In this document: in pieces, positions 9,937-22,076 of the stretch
Position numbering within the stretch: the first letter of the stretch is position 1
Layout: every line of letters begins with the position of its first letter
Source: Paucimonas sp.
GTDB lineage: Bacteria > Pseudomonadota > Gammaproteobacteria > Burkholderiales > Burkholderiaceae_D
Direction of reading: 5' to 3'
Assembly (NCBI GenBank): GCA_028292545.1
Contig: JAQGMC010000082.1
Span: 1-50,064 of the forward strand
DNA length: 50,064 nucleotides
Notes under the pieces: model-generated
The model's database searches: none
Told to the model about the DNA's origin: nothing
Seen by the model: the letters and a program-made list of their open reading frames with translations, nothing else
Program-made: the position numbers and the translations under genes

Positions 9937-9942
9937 TACAAT
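9937..9942 (+). promoter_or_regulatory. Putative -10 box of the alpha/beta hydrolase gene
   Basis: TACAAT lies 6 nt before the ATG at 9949. If used, transcription starts at or next to the ATG and the mRNA is leaderless, which fits the lack of a Shine-Dalgarno sequence. No clear -35 is visible. Confidence 0.45.
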
Positions 9943-9948
9943 GGCGGC

Positions 9949-10827
9949 ATGACACGCCAATCCTTTCCTCTTCATTTCGTACACGGCAACAGCTTCCCGG
10001 CCGAGACCTACAACGTGTTCTTGCGGCATTTGCGCCAGTACTATGCGGTCGATGCGCTGTCCATGCATGCTCATAATCCAAGTTATCCGGTGCGCAATGG
10101 GTGGCAGGGATTGACGCGGGAATTGACCGCCGAAATCGAGCAACGCCATCGCCAGCCGGTGGTGCTGATCGGCCATTCGATGGGTGGCATGCTGTCCTTG
10201 ATGGCGGCCAAGGCGCGGCCGGACCTGGTGCGCGCCGTGGTGCTGCTGGATGCGCCGGTGGTTGCCGGCTGGCGCGCGGTATTGCTTGGTGTTGCGAAAT
10301 CCGCCGGCCTCGACAAGCGCTTTTCGCCGGCGAAATCGTCCAGCAGGCGGCGCGAAACCTGGAGTGACCGGGCTGAGGCCTATCGCCATTTCGCATCCAA
10401 ACCAGCATTTGCAGACTGGGAGCCGGAAACCTTGCAGGATTATGTCGAGCATGGCCTGGTTGAAGCGGATCAGGGCGTGATGCTGCGCTTTAACCGGGAT
10501 ACCGAAACCGCGGTGTACCGCACGATTCCACATCACATCGGCGCCCTGGTTGCGCGCGGCTTTGCGGTGCCGGTGGGTTACATTGGCGGGGTTGATTCAA
10601 TAGAAGGACGCATGGCGGGCCTGCGCGCAACGCGCCGGCTGGTGGGACGGCAGTTGAAGCTGATCCCTGGCGGCCACCTGTTCCCGATGGAGCATCCTGC
10701 GGCTGCGGCAGAAGCAGTCAATGAAATGATCGATGCGCTGGTAGCAAAAGACAATGGCGTTGCAGGGCGAGAAGCTGCACGCGGAATGAAAACAAAGCGG
10801 AATGAAAACAACAACGAAACGCCATGA
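9949..10827 (+). CDS. Alpha/beta hydrolase
   Basis: A 292-residue cytoplasmic alpha/beta-hydrolase. The oxyanion-side HGNSF motif occurs near the N-terminus, the nucleophile elbow is GHSMGG, and a C-terminal PGGHLFPMEHP holds the likely catalytic His. I chose ATG at 9949 because the upstream part of the frame overlaps comEC out of frame and reads as its shadow, and because homologous proteins start just before the FVHGNSF segment. The C-terminus is Lys/Asn-rich (MKTKRNENNNETP). The substrate is unknown. Confidence 0.85.
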   Translation: MTRQSFPLHFVHGNSFPAETYNVFLRHLRQYYAVDALSMHAHNPSYPVRNGWQGLTRELTAEIEQRHRQPVVLIGHSMGGMLSLMAAKARPDLVRAVVLLDAPVVAGWRAVLLGVAKSAGLDKRFSPAKSSSRRRETWSDRAEAYRHFASKPAFADWEPETLQDYVEHGLVEADQGVMLRFNRDTETAVYRTIPHHIGALVARGFAVPVGYIGGVDSIEGRMAGLRATRRLVGRQLKLIPGGHLFPMEHPAAAAEAVNEMIDALVAKDNGVAGREAARGMKTKRNENNNETP

Positions 10828-10854
10828 CGGCGTGCCACAGGTAAGTGACAAAAA

Positions 10855-11784
10855 ATGAAACGACTGGCCGCGGCTAGCGCCGCCACACTCTGCCTTGCCA
10901 GCCTGCCCTTGGCCGCGCATGCAGCCCTGATCGATGAATATCGCGACGTCACGGCCCGCGGCCGGCATTCCGTCATTGCCGACATCGACAACGATTCGCT
11001 GCTGTTCAAGCGCGACGACGGTTTCTACACCAGCGGCATGCGCCTGGTTTCGTCACGCACGCTGTCCGAAGGCGGGCAAGCCCGCACCTGGGAATGGCAT
11101 ATCGGGCAAGAGTTGTACACCGCCTCCGACATCAACCTCAGGCCGGGCCAGATCAGCCGCAACGATCATCCGTATGCCGGCTGGATCTATTCCGGCCTGG
11201 CGCGCCAGTTCAACGACAGCGAGGGACGCTTGCGCCGGGTCGGCCTGGATGTCGGTTGCCTGGGGCCCTGTGCCGGTGGCGAGTGGACGCAAAAAAACCT
11301 GCACCGGGTGTTGAACCAGCCCCAGCCGCAAGCCTGGTCCACCCAGTTGCGCAATGAATGGGGCGTGGTGTTGAACGGTGCCTGGTCGCCGCGCCGCTTC
11401 GTGCCGCAAGCCGGCGTGGATATCACGCCGGTCGTGCATGGCCGGTTTGGCAATATTTTCACCGACGCCGGCGCCAGCCTCACGCTGCGCGCCGGCCGCC
11501 TGAACCTGCTGCCGCAACAACCTGCGCTGTATGGTTTTGCCCGCGCCGATGCGCGTGCAGTTGCCTATAACGCCACGCTGCAGGGCGGCTTGTTTTCGGA
11601 TGGCGGCGCGCGCACGGTCACGCCGAAGCGGGCAGTGGGCGAGCTGGAACTGGGCTTGGCCTGGCAAGGCGCACGTTATGGCTTGACTGCCTCGGTGATC
11701 CGCCGCAGCAATGAAATTGCGGATTTCCCGAGTTCGCTCGGCTCGCAGAATTTCGCCCGCATCCAGCTGGTGTACCGTCCCTGA
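10855..11784 (+). CDS. LpxR-type lipid A deacylase (DUF2219)
   Basis: An outer-membrane beta-barrel enzyme expected to remove the 3'-acyloxyacyl chain of lipid A. A clear Sec signal peptide (first 23 residues, ending A-A-H-A) is followed by the DUF2219 pattern: IDNDSLLFKRDDGFYTSGMR with Asn46-Asp47, NDHPYAGWIYSGL, and a GPCAGGEWTQKNLH segment carrying the conserved His. It ends in R-I-Q-L-V-Y-R-P, with alternating hydrophobics as in barrel proteins. 309 residues is normal. A close neighbour of the hydrolase gene (27-bp gap). Confidence 0.88.
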   Translation: MKRLAAASAATLCLASLPLAAHAALIDEYRDVTARGRHSVIADIDNDSLLFKRDDGFYTSGMRLVSSRTLSEGGQARTWEWHIGQELYTASDINLRPGQISRNDHPYAGWIYSGLARQFNDSEGRLRRVGLDVGCLGPCAGGEWTQKNLHRVLNQPQPQAWSTQLRNEWGVVLNGAWSPRRFVPQAGVDITPVVHGRFGNIFTDAGASLTLRAGRLNLLPQQPALYGFARADARAVAYNATLQGGLFSDGGARTVTPKRAVGELELGLAWQGARYGLTASVIRRSNEIADFPSSLGSQNFARIQLVYRP

Positions 11785-11893
11785 GGACGCGATAACCGCG
11801 CCAGGCCGGCAGGGGGAACGGAATTGCAATCGATTGCCATTTCCTTCCTGCTAATCAATGCGGCGCAATAGCTGGGCTGGCGGTACCTTGCGG

Positions 11894-11899
11894 TATAAT
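11894..11899 (+). promoter_or_regulatory. Putative -10 box for pyrG
   Basis: A perfect TATAAT stands 40 nt before the pyrG ATG. The -35 region is not convincing. A perfect 12-bp palindrome (GCAATCGATTGC, 11826-11837) lies 56 nt further upstream and could be a regulator site. Confidence 0.5.
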
Positions 11900-11903
11900 T
11901 TGA

Positions 11904-15791
<3,888 letters not shown>

Positions 15792-15847
15792 GCAGATAAA
15801 CCGATGCAGGCCTTTTGCACCCCCTGGCCTGCGCACCGGATCGTCCC

Positions 15848-16138
15848 ATGCGCCTGATCCTGATCGTGTTGAGTGGTTTGCTGCTGTTGGTCCAGTTCCC
15901 CTTGTGGCTGGGCCGCGGCGGCTGGCTGAAGGTATGGGACCTGGACCAGCAGGTCACTTCAGCCCAGAAAAAAACCGATGAACTGAAAGCGCGCAACGCC
16001 AAACTCGCGTCCGAAGTGCAGGACTTGCGCGAAGGCACGGGCGCCGTGGAAGAACGGGCCCGGTATGAGCTCGGCATGATCAAGGATAACGAGATTTTCG
16101 TTCAGATCCTGCAACCCAAGGACCGCAACCGGCGCTGA
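15848..16138 (+). CDS. ftsB: Cell division protein FtsB
   Basis: A short bitopic divisome protein (96 residues) that binds FtsL and FtsQ. One N-terminal membrane helix (about residues 3-20) is followed by a coiled coil rich in Lys/Glu/Ala (about 30-65) and a C-terminal [13 protein letters not shown] segment typical of FtsB/DivIC. The position directly after eno is the classic location. ATG at 15848 puts the membrane helix at the very N-terminus. Confidence 0.95.
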   Translation: MRLILIVLSGLLLLVQFPLWLGRGGWLKVWDLDQQVTSAQKKTDELKARNAKLASEVQDLREGTGAVEERARYELGMIKDNEIFVQILQPKDRNRR

Positions 16139-16155
16139 AGCGGCGCCGGCTTTTC
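16129..16155 (+). terminator. Intrinsic terminator after ftsB
   Basis: Stem arms CCGGCGC and GCGCCGG around a 7-nt loop, then CTTTTC. The stem begins inside the last codons of ftsB and the loop holds its stop codon. It would end the pyrG-kdsA-eno-ftsB unit. Confidence 0.6.
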
Positions 16156-16249
16156 ATCCTTCGTCGCCGCGGCGCACTCGCTCCAATTCCCTTCGTTAGC
16201 ACGGTGCGCAACGCGCCGTGCGGCTTCCGAACAAAATAGTTGGCGAGTT

Positions 16250-16266
16250 GGTAACTTCCCGTTACC
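16250..16266. promoter_or_regulatory. Inverted repeat before the GGDEF-EAL gene
   Basis: GGTAAC and GTTACC arms separated by 5 nt end 9 nt before the preferred ATG at 16275. This could be an operator or a hairpin hiding the start region. No binding protein is implied. Confidence 0.35.
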
Positions 16267-16274
16267 ATCCGGCA

Positions 16275-19247
16275 ATGCATCCGCTTTCCGCCTACGGGAC
16301 CCGCGGGTTCCTGGTTGCCTGGCTGGCCCGCAATTCGCCGGCCCTGGCGGCAGTATTGGTCGGCGTACTGGGACTTCTGTTTACGGCGGCATTGTTCCAC
16401 TGGGTGCGAGCTTGGGAAACCAGTGTCGTGCAGGGAAACTTCCAGCGCCAGGCTGAAGCCGCCGCGGGCAGCATAGAGAAAAGCCTGGCTGCAACCCGGG
16501 ATGACCTGACCCTGCTGCGCGATTTTTTCCAGGCGCAAAACAGTGAAGTCAGCCGCTGGGAATTCCGCCTGTTCACGGCGCCCATGCTGCGCCGCGCGCC
16601 TTTCGTCAAGGGCCTGGCCTGGCAGCGCATCCTGCCTGACGCCGATCGTGCCACGTTTGAAAAAGAGCGCGCCCGCGACTTTCCCGGTTTTCGCATCAAG
16701 GCGCTCCACGAAGGCCAGGTCCGCATAGCGCCACAGCGCAGGCAATACCGCATCATCGACTACGTCGAGCCTGCGGAAATCCATAAAAGCAGCATCGGCC
16801 ACGACGTCCAGGACATTGGCCCCGTTACCGCAGGCACCGCCTTGCTGGCGCAGCGCACTGGCCAGGCTACGGTGACGCCCTTGATGATGCTGCCCTTCAC
16901 CAAACAGTATGGCTTCCTGGTCTACATGCCGGTCTACAGCCAGGGCGGCTCAGGCGAGGCAGTGGCAGGCTTGGTGGTGGCCATATTTGCGGTGGGCGAA
17001 TCGGTCCGCACCACCATGACTTCTGCCGATGCCGGCTCCGACCTCGAACTGGTTTTGTATAACAAGGATGCCGACGGCTGGGTTGCCGCTTACAGTACGC
17101 CGCCCAGCGCGCGCAAGCGTTACCAGCCCTTGCCCTTTTCCAGCCTGCTCTATGCAAGCGCTGACTTGAAGTATGTGAAGGATTTTTCGCTGCTTAATTC
17201 CGAATGGGAGATCCGCATCGCTTCGCCGCGTCCCTCGCCGATGGAAGAACACATCGGCTCGCTGCTTACGCTGGTGGCAGGATTGATCGGCACGCTCAGC
17301 CTGGCGGTTTATACCTTTGTGCTGGGCGATATGTCGCGCCGCGTCCGGCTGCTGGTGGCGCAGCGCACCGAGCAACTGGACCGGGCCAACCGCCGCCTGA
17401 AGGAAGATGTTGGCGCGCGCGAGGCTCACAATCGCATCCTGCACATGATCGCAACCGGTTCGCCGCTGGTGGCGACCCTGGATGAAATCCTGCTGTTCGC
17501 GGCTGGCCGCTTGTGTGCTGCCCGCTGCCTGGTGCTGATGTTCGATGGCACTGTGCGCGCTCCCCACTTGCCCGAAACCCTGGTCGCCGCCATCGCCGCC
17601 AGGTCGGCTGACTTTTCCACGCTGCTATGGAGCGAGAATGGAAAGCTGCTGAACGCAATCAAGCCCAACCAGCCGCAGCTGGACCAGGCCACGCGCAAAT
17701 GGTGCGAATTGCTGGCCGACAGTGGCATGCGCTCGGTCGCGGCCTGGGCCATTGCCAGCAAGACTGGCGATGTGCTCGGCAGCTTCGTCGTCTTCACCGA
17801 GGCGCCCGGCATGGCGCGCCAGGTGGACGCTGGCATCATCGATACCTGCACCCACCTGGTCAGCATCATGATCGACAGCCGCCGGGTCGAGGACCGCGTG
17901 CGCCACATGGCGCATCATGATGAGCTGACTGGTTTGCCCAATCGCCTGCTGTTCGGCGAATACCTGCACCAGGCCATCGGCCGCGCCCAGCGCAGCCAGC
18001 GGCCGGTGGCCGTCATGTTCCTCGACCTTGACCGGTTCAAGAATGTGAACGACAGCTTTGGCCACAATATCGGCGATGGCGTACTGTGCGCGCTGGCCCG
18101 GAATTTCCGCTCTTGCCTGCGCGACCCCGACACCATTGCCCGCATTGGCGGCGATGAATTCGTGTTGATGCTGGAGGATTATGGCGATGTCAGCCATGTG
18201 GGCGAAGTTGCACAGCGCCTGGTGCGCGAAGCATCCGCACCGATCGAGATAGCGGGTCATAAATGCCATCTTGGCGTGAGCATCGGCATCGCCACTTTCC
18301 CGGCCGATGGCAATGACGCCGGTACGCTGATGAAAAATGCCGACACGGCGATGTACCGGGCCAAGGCGCTCGGGCGCAGCAACTACCAGTTCTACAGCGC
18401 CGAAATGAACGTCCATACGCTGAACCGGATTGCGCTTGAATCCGGCTTGCGCCAGGCGCTGGACCGGCATGAAATCGTCGTGCACTACCAGCCCAAGATC
18501 AGCATTGCCAGCGGCCGCGTGATCGGCGTGGAAGCGCTGGTGCGCTGGCAGCATGTGGACCAGGGTTTGATACTGCCGGCCGACTTCGTGCCGTTTGCGG
18601 AAGAGATCGGCTTGATTTCACTGATCGGCATGCGCGTCTTGCGCAGCGCTTGCGCTGATATTGCCTGTTTCCGCCAGGCTGGCGTGGACGTCGGGCGTGT
18701 GGCGATCAACCTTTCCGGCATCCAGTTCAATGACAGCCACCTGGTGAGCCAGGTGCGCAACGTGATTGCCGCAGCCGGCGTCGACCCCACCGTGCTGGAA
18801 TTCGAAATCACCGAGAGCATGGTGATGCAGAACCGCGAACGCGCAATCGAACTGATGCAGGGCATACGCGAACTTGGCATTCACTTGGCGATTGACGATT
18901 TCGGCACCGGCTATTCATCGCTGGCTTCGCTCAAGCGCTTCCCGGTCGACAGTGTGAAGATCGACCGATCCTTCATTGTCGACATACCCAATGATGAAAA
19001 CGGCGTTGGCATTGTGCGCGCCATCATCGCCATGGCGCACACGCTGGACTTGAAAGTGGTGGCCGAAGGCGTGGAAACAGTGTCGCAACTGGAGGTGCTG
19101 CGCAAGTTCGGCTGCGACTCTTACCAGGGCTATTTCTTCAGTGGTGCGATGTCCGCGAATGACTTGATCGCCTTGCTCGGCAAGCGCGCCGTGCCGGCGT
19201 TGCCGGCGTTGCCGGAGGGGCAGGTCGAAGGACCCCTGGAGCGCTAG
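16275..19247 (+). CDS. Membrane sensor GGDEF-EAL protein with CHASE-type domain
   Basis: A 990-residue cyclic-di-GMP enzyme. Membrane helices at about 22-42 and 327-349 enclose a periplasmic CHASE-like sensor domain (about 60-300). A GAF-like region follows (about 390-540). The GGDEF domain has an intact GGDEF motif from residue 625 and an RxxD inhibitory site (RDPD) five residues before it. The EAL domain has EAL at 753-755, the DDFGTGYSSL segment (Asp874-Asp875) and AEGVET. Both catalytic halves therefore look competent. GTG at 16218 would add 19 residues; I prefer the ATG because it starts just ahead of the first membrane helix. It is convergent with hslO. Confidence 0.93.
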   Translation: MHPLSAYGTRGFLVAWLARNSPALAAVLVGVLGLLFTAALFHWVRAWETSVVQGNFQRQAEAAAGSIEKSLAATRDDLTLLRDFFQAQNSEVSRWEFRLFTAPMLRRAPFVKGLAWQRILPDADRATFEKERARDFPGFRIKALHEGQVRIAPQRRQYRIIDYVEPAEIHKSSIGHDVQDIGPVTAGTALLAQRTGQATVTPLMMLPFTKQYGFLVYMPVYSQGGSGEAVAGLVVAIFAVGESVRTTMTSADAGSDLELVLYNKDADGWVAAYSTPPSARKRYQPLPFSSLLYASADLKYVKDFSLLNSEWEIRIASPRPSPMEEHIGSLLTLVAGLIGTLSLAVYTFVLGDMSRRVRLLVAQRTEQLDRANRRLKEDVGAREAHNRILHMIATGSPLVATLDEILLFAAGRLCAARCLVLMFDGTVRAPHLPETLVAAIAARSADFSTLLWSENGKLLNAIKPNQPQLDQATRKWCELLADSGMRSVAAWAIASKTGDVLGSFVVFTEAPGMARQVDAGIIDTCTHLVSIMIDSRRVEDRVRHMAHHDELTGLPNRLLFGEYLHQAIGRAQRSQRPVAVMFLDLDRFKNVNDSFGHNIGDGVLCALARNFRSCLRDPDTIARIGGDEFVLMLEDYGDVSHVGEVAQRLVREASAPIEIAGHKCHLGVSIGIATFPADGNDAGTLMKNADTAMYRAKALGRSNYQFYSAEMNVHTLNRIALESGLRQALDRHEIVVHYQPKISIASGRVIGVEALVRWQHVDQGLILPADFVPFAEEIGLISLIGMRVLRSACADIACFRQAGVDVGRVAINLSGIQFNDSHLVSQVRNVIAAAGVDPTVLEFEITESMVMQNRERAIELMQGIRELGIHLAIDDFGTGYSSLASLKRFPVDSVKIDRSFIVDIPNDENGVGIVRAIIAMAHTLDLKVVAEGVETVSQLEVLRKFGCDSYQGYFFSGAMSANDLIALLGKRAVPALPALPEGQVEGPLER

Positions 19248-19265
19248 CCGTCCAGTGGCCCGTGC

Positions 19266-20195
19266 CTACTGCGGCAGGTCGCCAGGCTTGCGCACGGCAT
19301 CGACCATCAGCTCAGTGGCAAACAACTGGGCGCAGTCCACCGCATCGAACTGGTAATGCTGGCCGCAGAAATCGCAGTCAATCGACAGGCTACCCAATTC
19401 CTCCAGCGCCGAATCGATCTCTGGGCGGCCGAGCATCTTCAGCATATTGCCCACCCGCTCGCGGCTGCAGCTGCAATGGAAGCTGGGGTGGCGCGGATCG
19501 AAAAGGCGTATGCGCTCTTCCCAGAACAGCCGGTGCATCAGGGTCTTGATGTCGGCTTGCAGCATTTCCGCCGGGCCCAGCGTGGATGCCAGCGTCACGG
19601 CCCGGATCCAGTCTTCCTGGCCGGCGTCGCCTGCTATGCCGCTGCCGCCTTCGCCCGGCAATTTTTGCAGCAGCACGCCGCGCGACACATGGTCGTCTGC
19701 AGCCAGCCACAATTTCGTGTCCAGCTGCTCGGAACGCAGCATGTAATTTTCAATGACTTCGGCGACCGAGTCACCGTCCAGCGGCACGATGCCCTGGTAG
19801 GCTTGCTGGCCAGGCAGCTTGTTGCGCGGATCGAGCGTGATCGCAAAGCGCCCATTGCCATGCTGGTTCACCAGCGCGCGCAAGCCGGCGCCATCCGGGA
19901 TTTCCGCATCGGGCGCAAATTTCGCGGTGGCGCGCAACTGCAGGCCGGCATTGCATTCCACCACCAGCAAGTTGACCGGACCGTCGCCATGCACCTGCAT
20001 GATGACGGCGCCATCGAATTTCAGGTTGGCCGAGAGCAGCGCTGCCGCCGCCAGCATTTCGCCCAACAGCGCGCGCACGGGCTGCGGGTATTGACGTCGC
20101 GATTGCACCTGGCGCCAGGTGTCGGCGAGCTCGACCATTTCACCGCGCACGACGCTTTCGTCGAACATGAACTTCTGTAGTGTGTCTGCCATCAT
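19266..20195 (-). CDS. hslO: Redox-regulated chaperone Hsp33
   Basis: Cytoplasmic holdase activated by oxidation. 309 residues. The C-terminal zinc switch is present as CSC (in HCSCSRERV) and, about 30 residues later, CDFC (in IDCDFCGQHY), matching the CxC-X27-32-CxxC rule. The start overlaps the last codons of the gamma-carbonic anhydrase gene on the same strand by 4 bp, so the two are translationally coupled. Confidence 0.95.
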   Translation of the reverse strand: MMADTLQKFMFDESVVRGEMVELADTWRQVQSRRQYPQPVRALLGEMLAAAALLSANLKFDGAVIMQVHGDGPVNLLVVECNAGLQLRATAKFAPDAEIPDGAGLRALVNQHGNGRFAITLDPRNKLPGQQAYQGIVPLDGDSVAEVIENYMLRSEQLDTKLWLAADDHVSRGVLLQKLPGEGGSGIAGDAGQEDWIRAVTLASTLGPAEMLQADIKTLMHRLFWEERIRLFDPRHPSFHCSCSRERVGNMLKMLGRPEIDSALEELGSLSIDCDFCGQHYQFDAVDCAQLFATELMVDAVRKPGDLPQ

Positions 20196-20716
20196 CCCAC
20201 GCGTTTGAGGCTTTCCTTGTAGAACTGTCCGCGTTCGACATAATGCTCGTAAGCGTGCTGCATGTTCTTGATATCTTCTTCGGACAGCGTGCGTACTGCC
20301 TTGGCAGGTGAACCTATGATCAGCGAATTGTCGGGAAATTCCTTGCCTTCTGTCACCAGTGCGCCGGCGCCGACCAGGCTGTTCTTGCCTATCCTTGCCC
20401 CATTCAATATCACCGCCTGGATGCCGACCAGTGTGCCTTCGCCCACGGTGCAGCCATGCAGCATCGCCTGGTGGCCCACGGTCACGTTCTTTTCCAGCGT
20501 GAGCGGGAAGCCCGGATCGGCATGCAGGATGGCGCCATCCTGCACATTGCTGTTTTCGCCGATCGTGATGACGTCACTGTCGCTGCGCACGATGGCGCCG
20601 AACCAGACGCTGGAATGGGGTCCCAGTCGCGCCTGCCCGATCACGGTGGCGGATTCGGCGACATAGGCCGTCGGGTCAATCGTGGGGACCAGTTGTCCCA
20701 GTTGGTATACGGCCAT
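20192..20716 (-). CDS. Gamma-class carbonic anhydrase-family protein
   Basis: A 174-residue left-handed beta-helix hexapeptide-repeat protein of the gamma-CA/YrdA/PaaY type. Three metal-ligand His positions are visible in ILHAD, TVGHQ and MLHGC, followed by the family C-terminus GSPAKAVRTL. True carbonic anhydrase activity is not certain for this subfamily. Upstream of hslO with an ATGA overlap; divergent from the DUF455 gene with only 29 bp between the starts, so the two promoters must be very compact or overlap. Confidence 0.92.
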   Translation of the reverse strand: MAVYQLGQLVPTIDPTAYVAESATVIGQARLGPHSSVWFGAIVRSDSDVITIGENSNVQDGAILHADPGFPLTLEKNVTVGHQAMLHGCTVGEGTLVGIQAVILNGARIGKNSLVGAGALVTEGKEFPDNSLIIGSPAKAVRTLSEEDIKNMQHAYEHYVERGQFYKESLKRVG

Positions 20717-20745
20717 GGAATCGAAATAGAATCGGGGGTTTGTGA

Positions 20746-21651
20746 ATGTCGCATTCTACCGCCCCGCGCATGAACCCATTGTCCGCTACCGCAGCGCTTG
20801 CCTTGCCGATTTGCACCGCCGGTGCACAAACCGAATTGCGCGCAGCCGCATTGGCTTTGCTGTGCGAGCCTGGCATTGCTGCAAAGGTCGAGGGCACGCG
20901 CGCCCTGGCCGTTCGGTGGAGGGAAGGGCAGGTCAGGCTCGACCCTGGGTCGCAGCTGGTGCCGGCGCAACTGGTTCCAGGGCGGCCCGCGAAACCGGAA
21001 CTGGTCGCGCCGCGCCTGGTGCAGCAACGCTCGATGCGTGACCAGGCGGGCCGGGCAGTGTTGATCCACGCGCTGGCGCATATCGAATTCAATGCCGTGA
21101 ACCTGGCGCTGGACGCTACCTGGCGCTTTGCCGGCATGCCGCCCGACTATTACGCCGACTGGTTGCGCGTGGCCGATGAAGAAGCGCTGCATTTTTCGCT
21201 GCTGCAACAGCACCTGCGCACACTGGGCCATGACTACGGCGATTTTCCTGCGCACGACAGCTTGTGGGACATGGCGCAAAAAACCGCCGGTGACATCATG
21301 GCGCGCATGGCGCTGGTGCCACGCACACTGGAGGCGCGCGGGCTGGACGCCTCGCCCGCGGTGCGCGCCAAGCTGGCCCAGGCTGGCGACCATGCTGGCG
21401 CTGCCATCCTCGACATTATCTTGCGCGATGAAATCGGCCATGTGGCGGTGGGCAACCGCTGGTATGCATGGTTGTGCGCAGGCACGCATTGCGATCCGGT
21501 TGCGACTTATCGCCAGCTCTCGGTGCAGCACCGGGCCCCGCGTCCGCGTGGACCCTTCAACCTGGTTGCGCGCCGCGCCGCCGGATTTTCAGAGGAAGAA
21601 CTGCTTGCGCTGCAACAGGCCGCGATCAATGCCGCCCCTGAAACTCTATAA
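20746..21651 (+). CDS. Ferritin-like DUF455 protein
   Basis: A 301-residue protein with the DUF455 ferritin-like helical bundle. Putative di-iron ligands lie in HALAHIEFNAVNLALD, ADEEALHFSLL and RDEIGHVAVGNRW, an E-x-x-H pattern typical of the fold. Members resemble the MiaE tRNA hydroxylase fold, but the function is unknown. The first 40 residues are Ala-rich. A start at 20770 (second Met) is possible. No signal peptide. Confidence 0.85.
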   Translation: MSHSTAPRMNPLSATAALALPICTAGAQTELRAAALALLCEPGIAAKVEGTRALAVRWREGQVRLDPGSQLVPAQLVPGRPAKPELVAPRLVQQRSMRDQAGRAVLIHALAHIEFNAVNLALDATWRFAGMPPDYYADWLRVADEEALHFSLLQQHLRTLGHDYGDFPAHDSLWDMAQKTAGDIMARMALVPRTLEARGLDASPAVRAKLAQAGDHAGAAILDIILRDEIGHVAVGNRWYAWLCAGTHCDPVATYRQLSVQHRAPRPRGPFNLVARRAAGFSEEELLALQQAAINAAPETL

Positions 21652-21691
21652 ATCAGCTACTGTCTGAAAAGCATCAGCCAAGGAGCGATCG

Positions 21692-21976
21692 ATGAACAGA
21701 GCAACGAATAGCCTCATTTGCGCCAGCCTGGCGCTGGCTTGCCTTGCCGGCTGCCAAAAGAAAGAGGAAGCGCCGGCGGCAGGACCGGCTGAACAAGTTG
21801 GCCGCAAGCTTGACCAAGCGGCCGCCAAGATAGCGCCAGAAGTCAACCGCCTCGGTGAGAAGGCTGGCCAGGCCCTGCAAGACGCGGGCAAGAAGATGCA
21901 GGGCAAAGCCGAGGAAGCACAGCAGCGTGACCGGGAAAACGAAAAGGCCAAGCAGCCCGACAACCCGCGGCAGTAA
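21692..21976 (+). CDS. Small helical lipoprotein
   Basis: 94 residues with a signal peptide and lipobox LAGC (Cys21). The mature part is a charged, Lys/Glu/Gln/Ala-rich amphipathic helix (AAAKIAPEVNRLGEKAGQAL and onwards) without tryptophan or further cysteine. A good Shine-Dalgarno (AAGGAG) precedes the ATG. Function unknown; short lipoproteins of this kind are common in the envelope. Confidence 0.82.
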   Translation: MNRATNSLICASLALACLAGCQKKEEAPAAGPAEQVGRKLDQAAAKIAPEVNRLGEKAGQALQDAGKKMQGKAEEAQQRDRENEKAKQPDNPRQ

Positions 21977-22076
21977 GCAGCACGGTAAGCAGCGCACTGC
22001 GGGCACCGCGGCGCGCCTTGCGGGCTGACGAAGCGCATAGGCTTGGCAGGGCGGGCGGCGCCGCAGTGCAGTTGGC

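Noticed and set aside
15804..15832. Terminator between eno and ftsB
   Set aside because: GCAGGCC/GGCCTGC arms can pair but no T-run follows, and ftsB is expected to be co-transcribed with eno.
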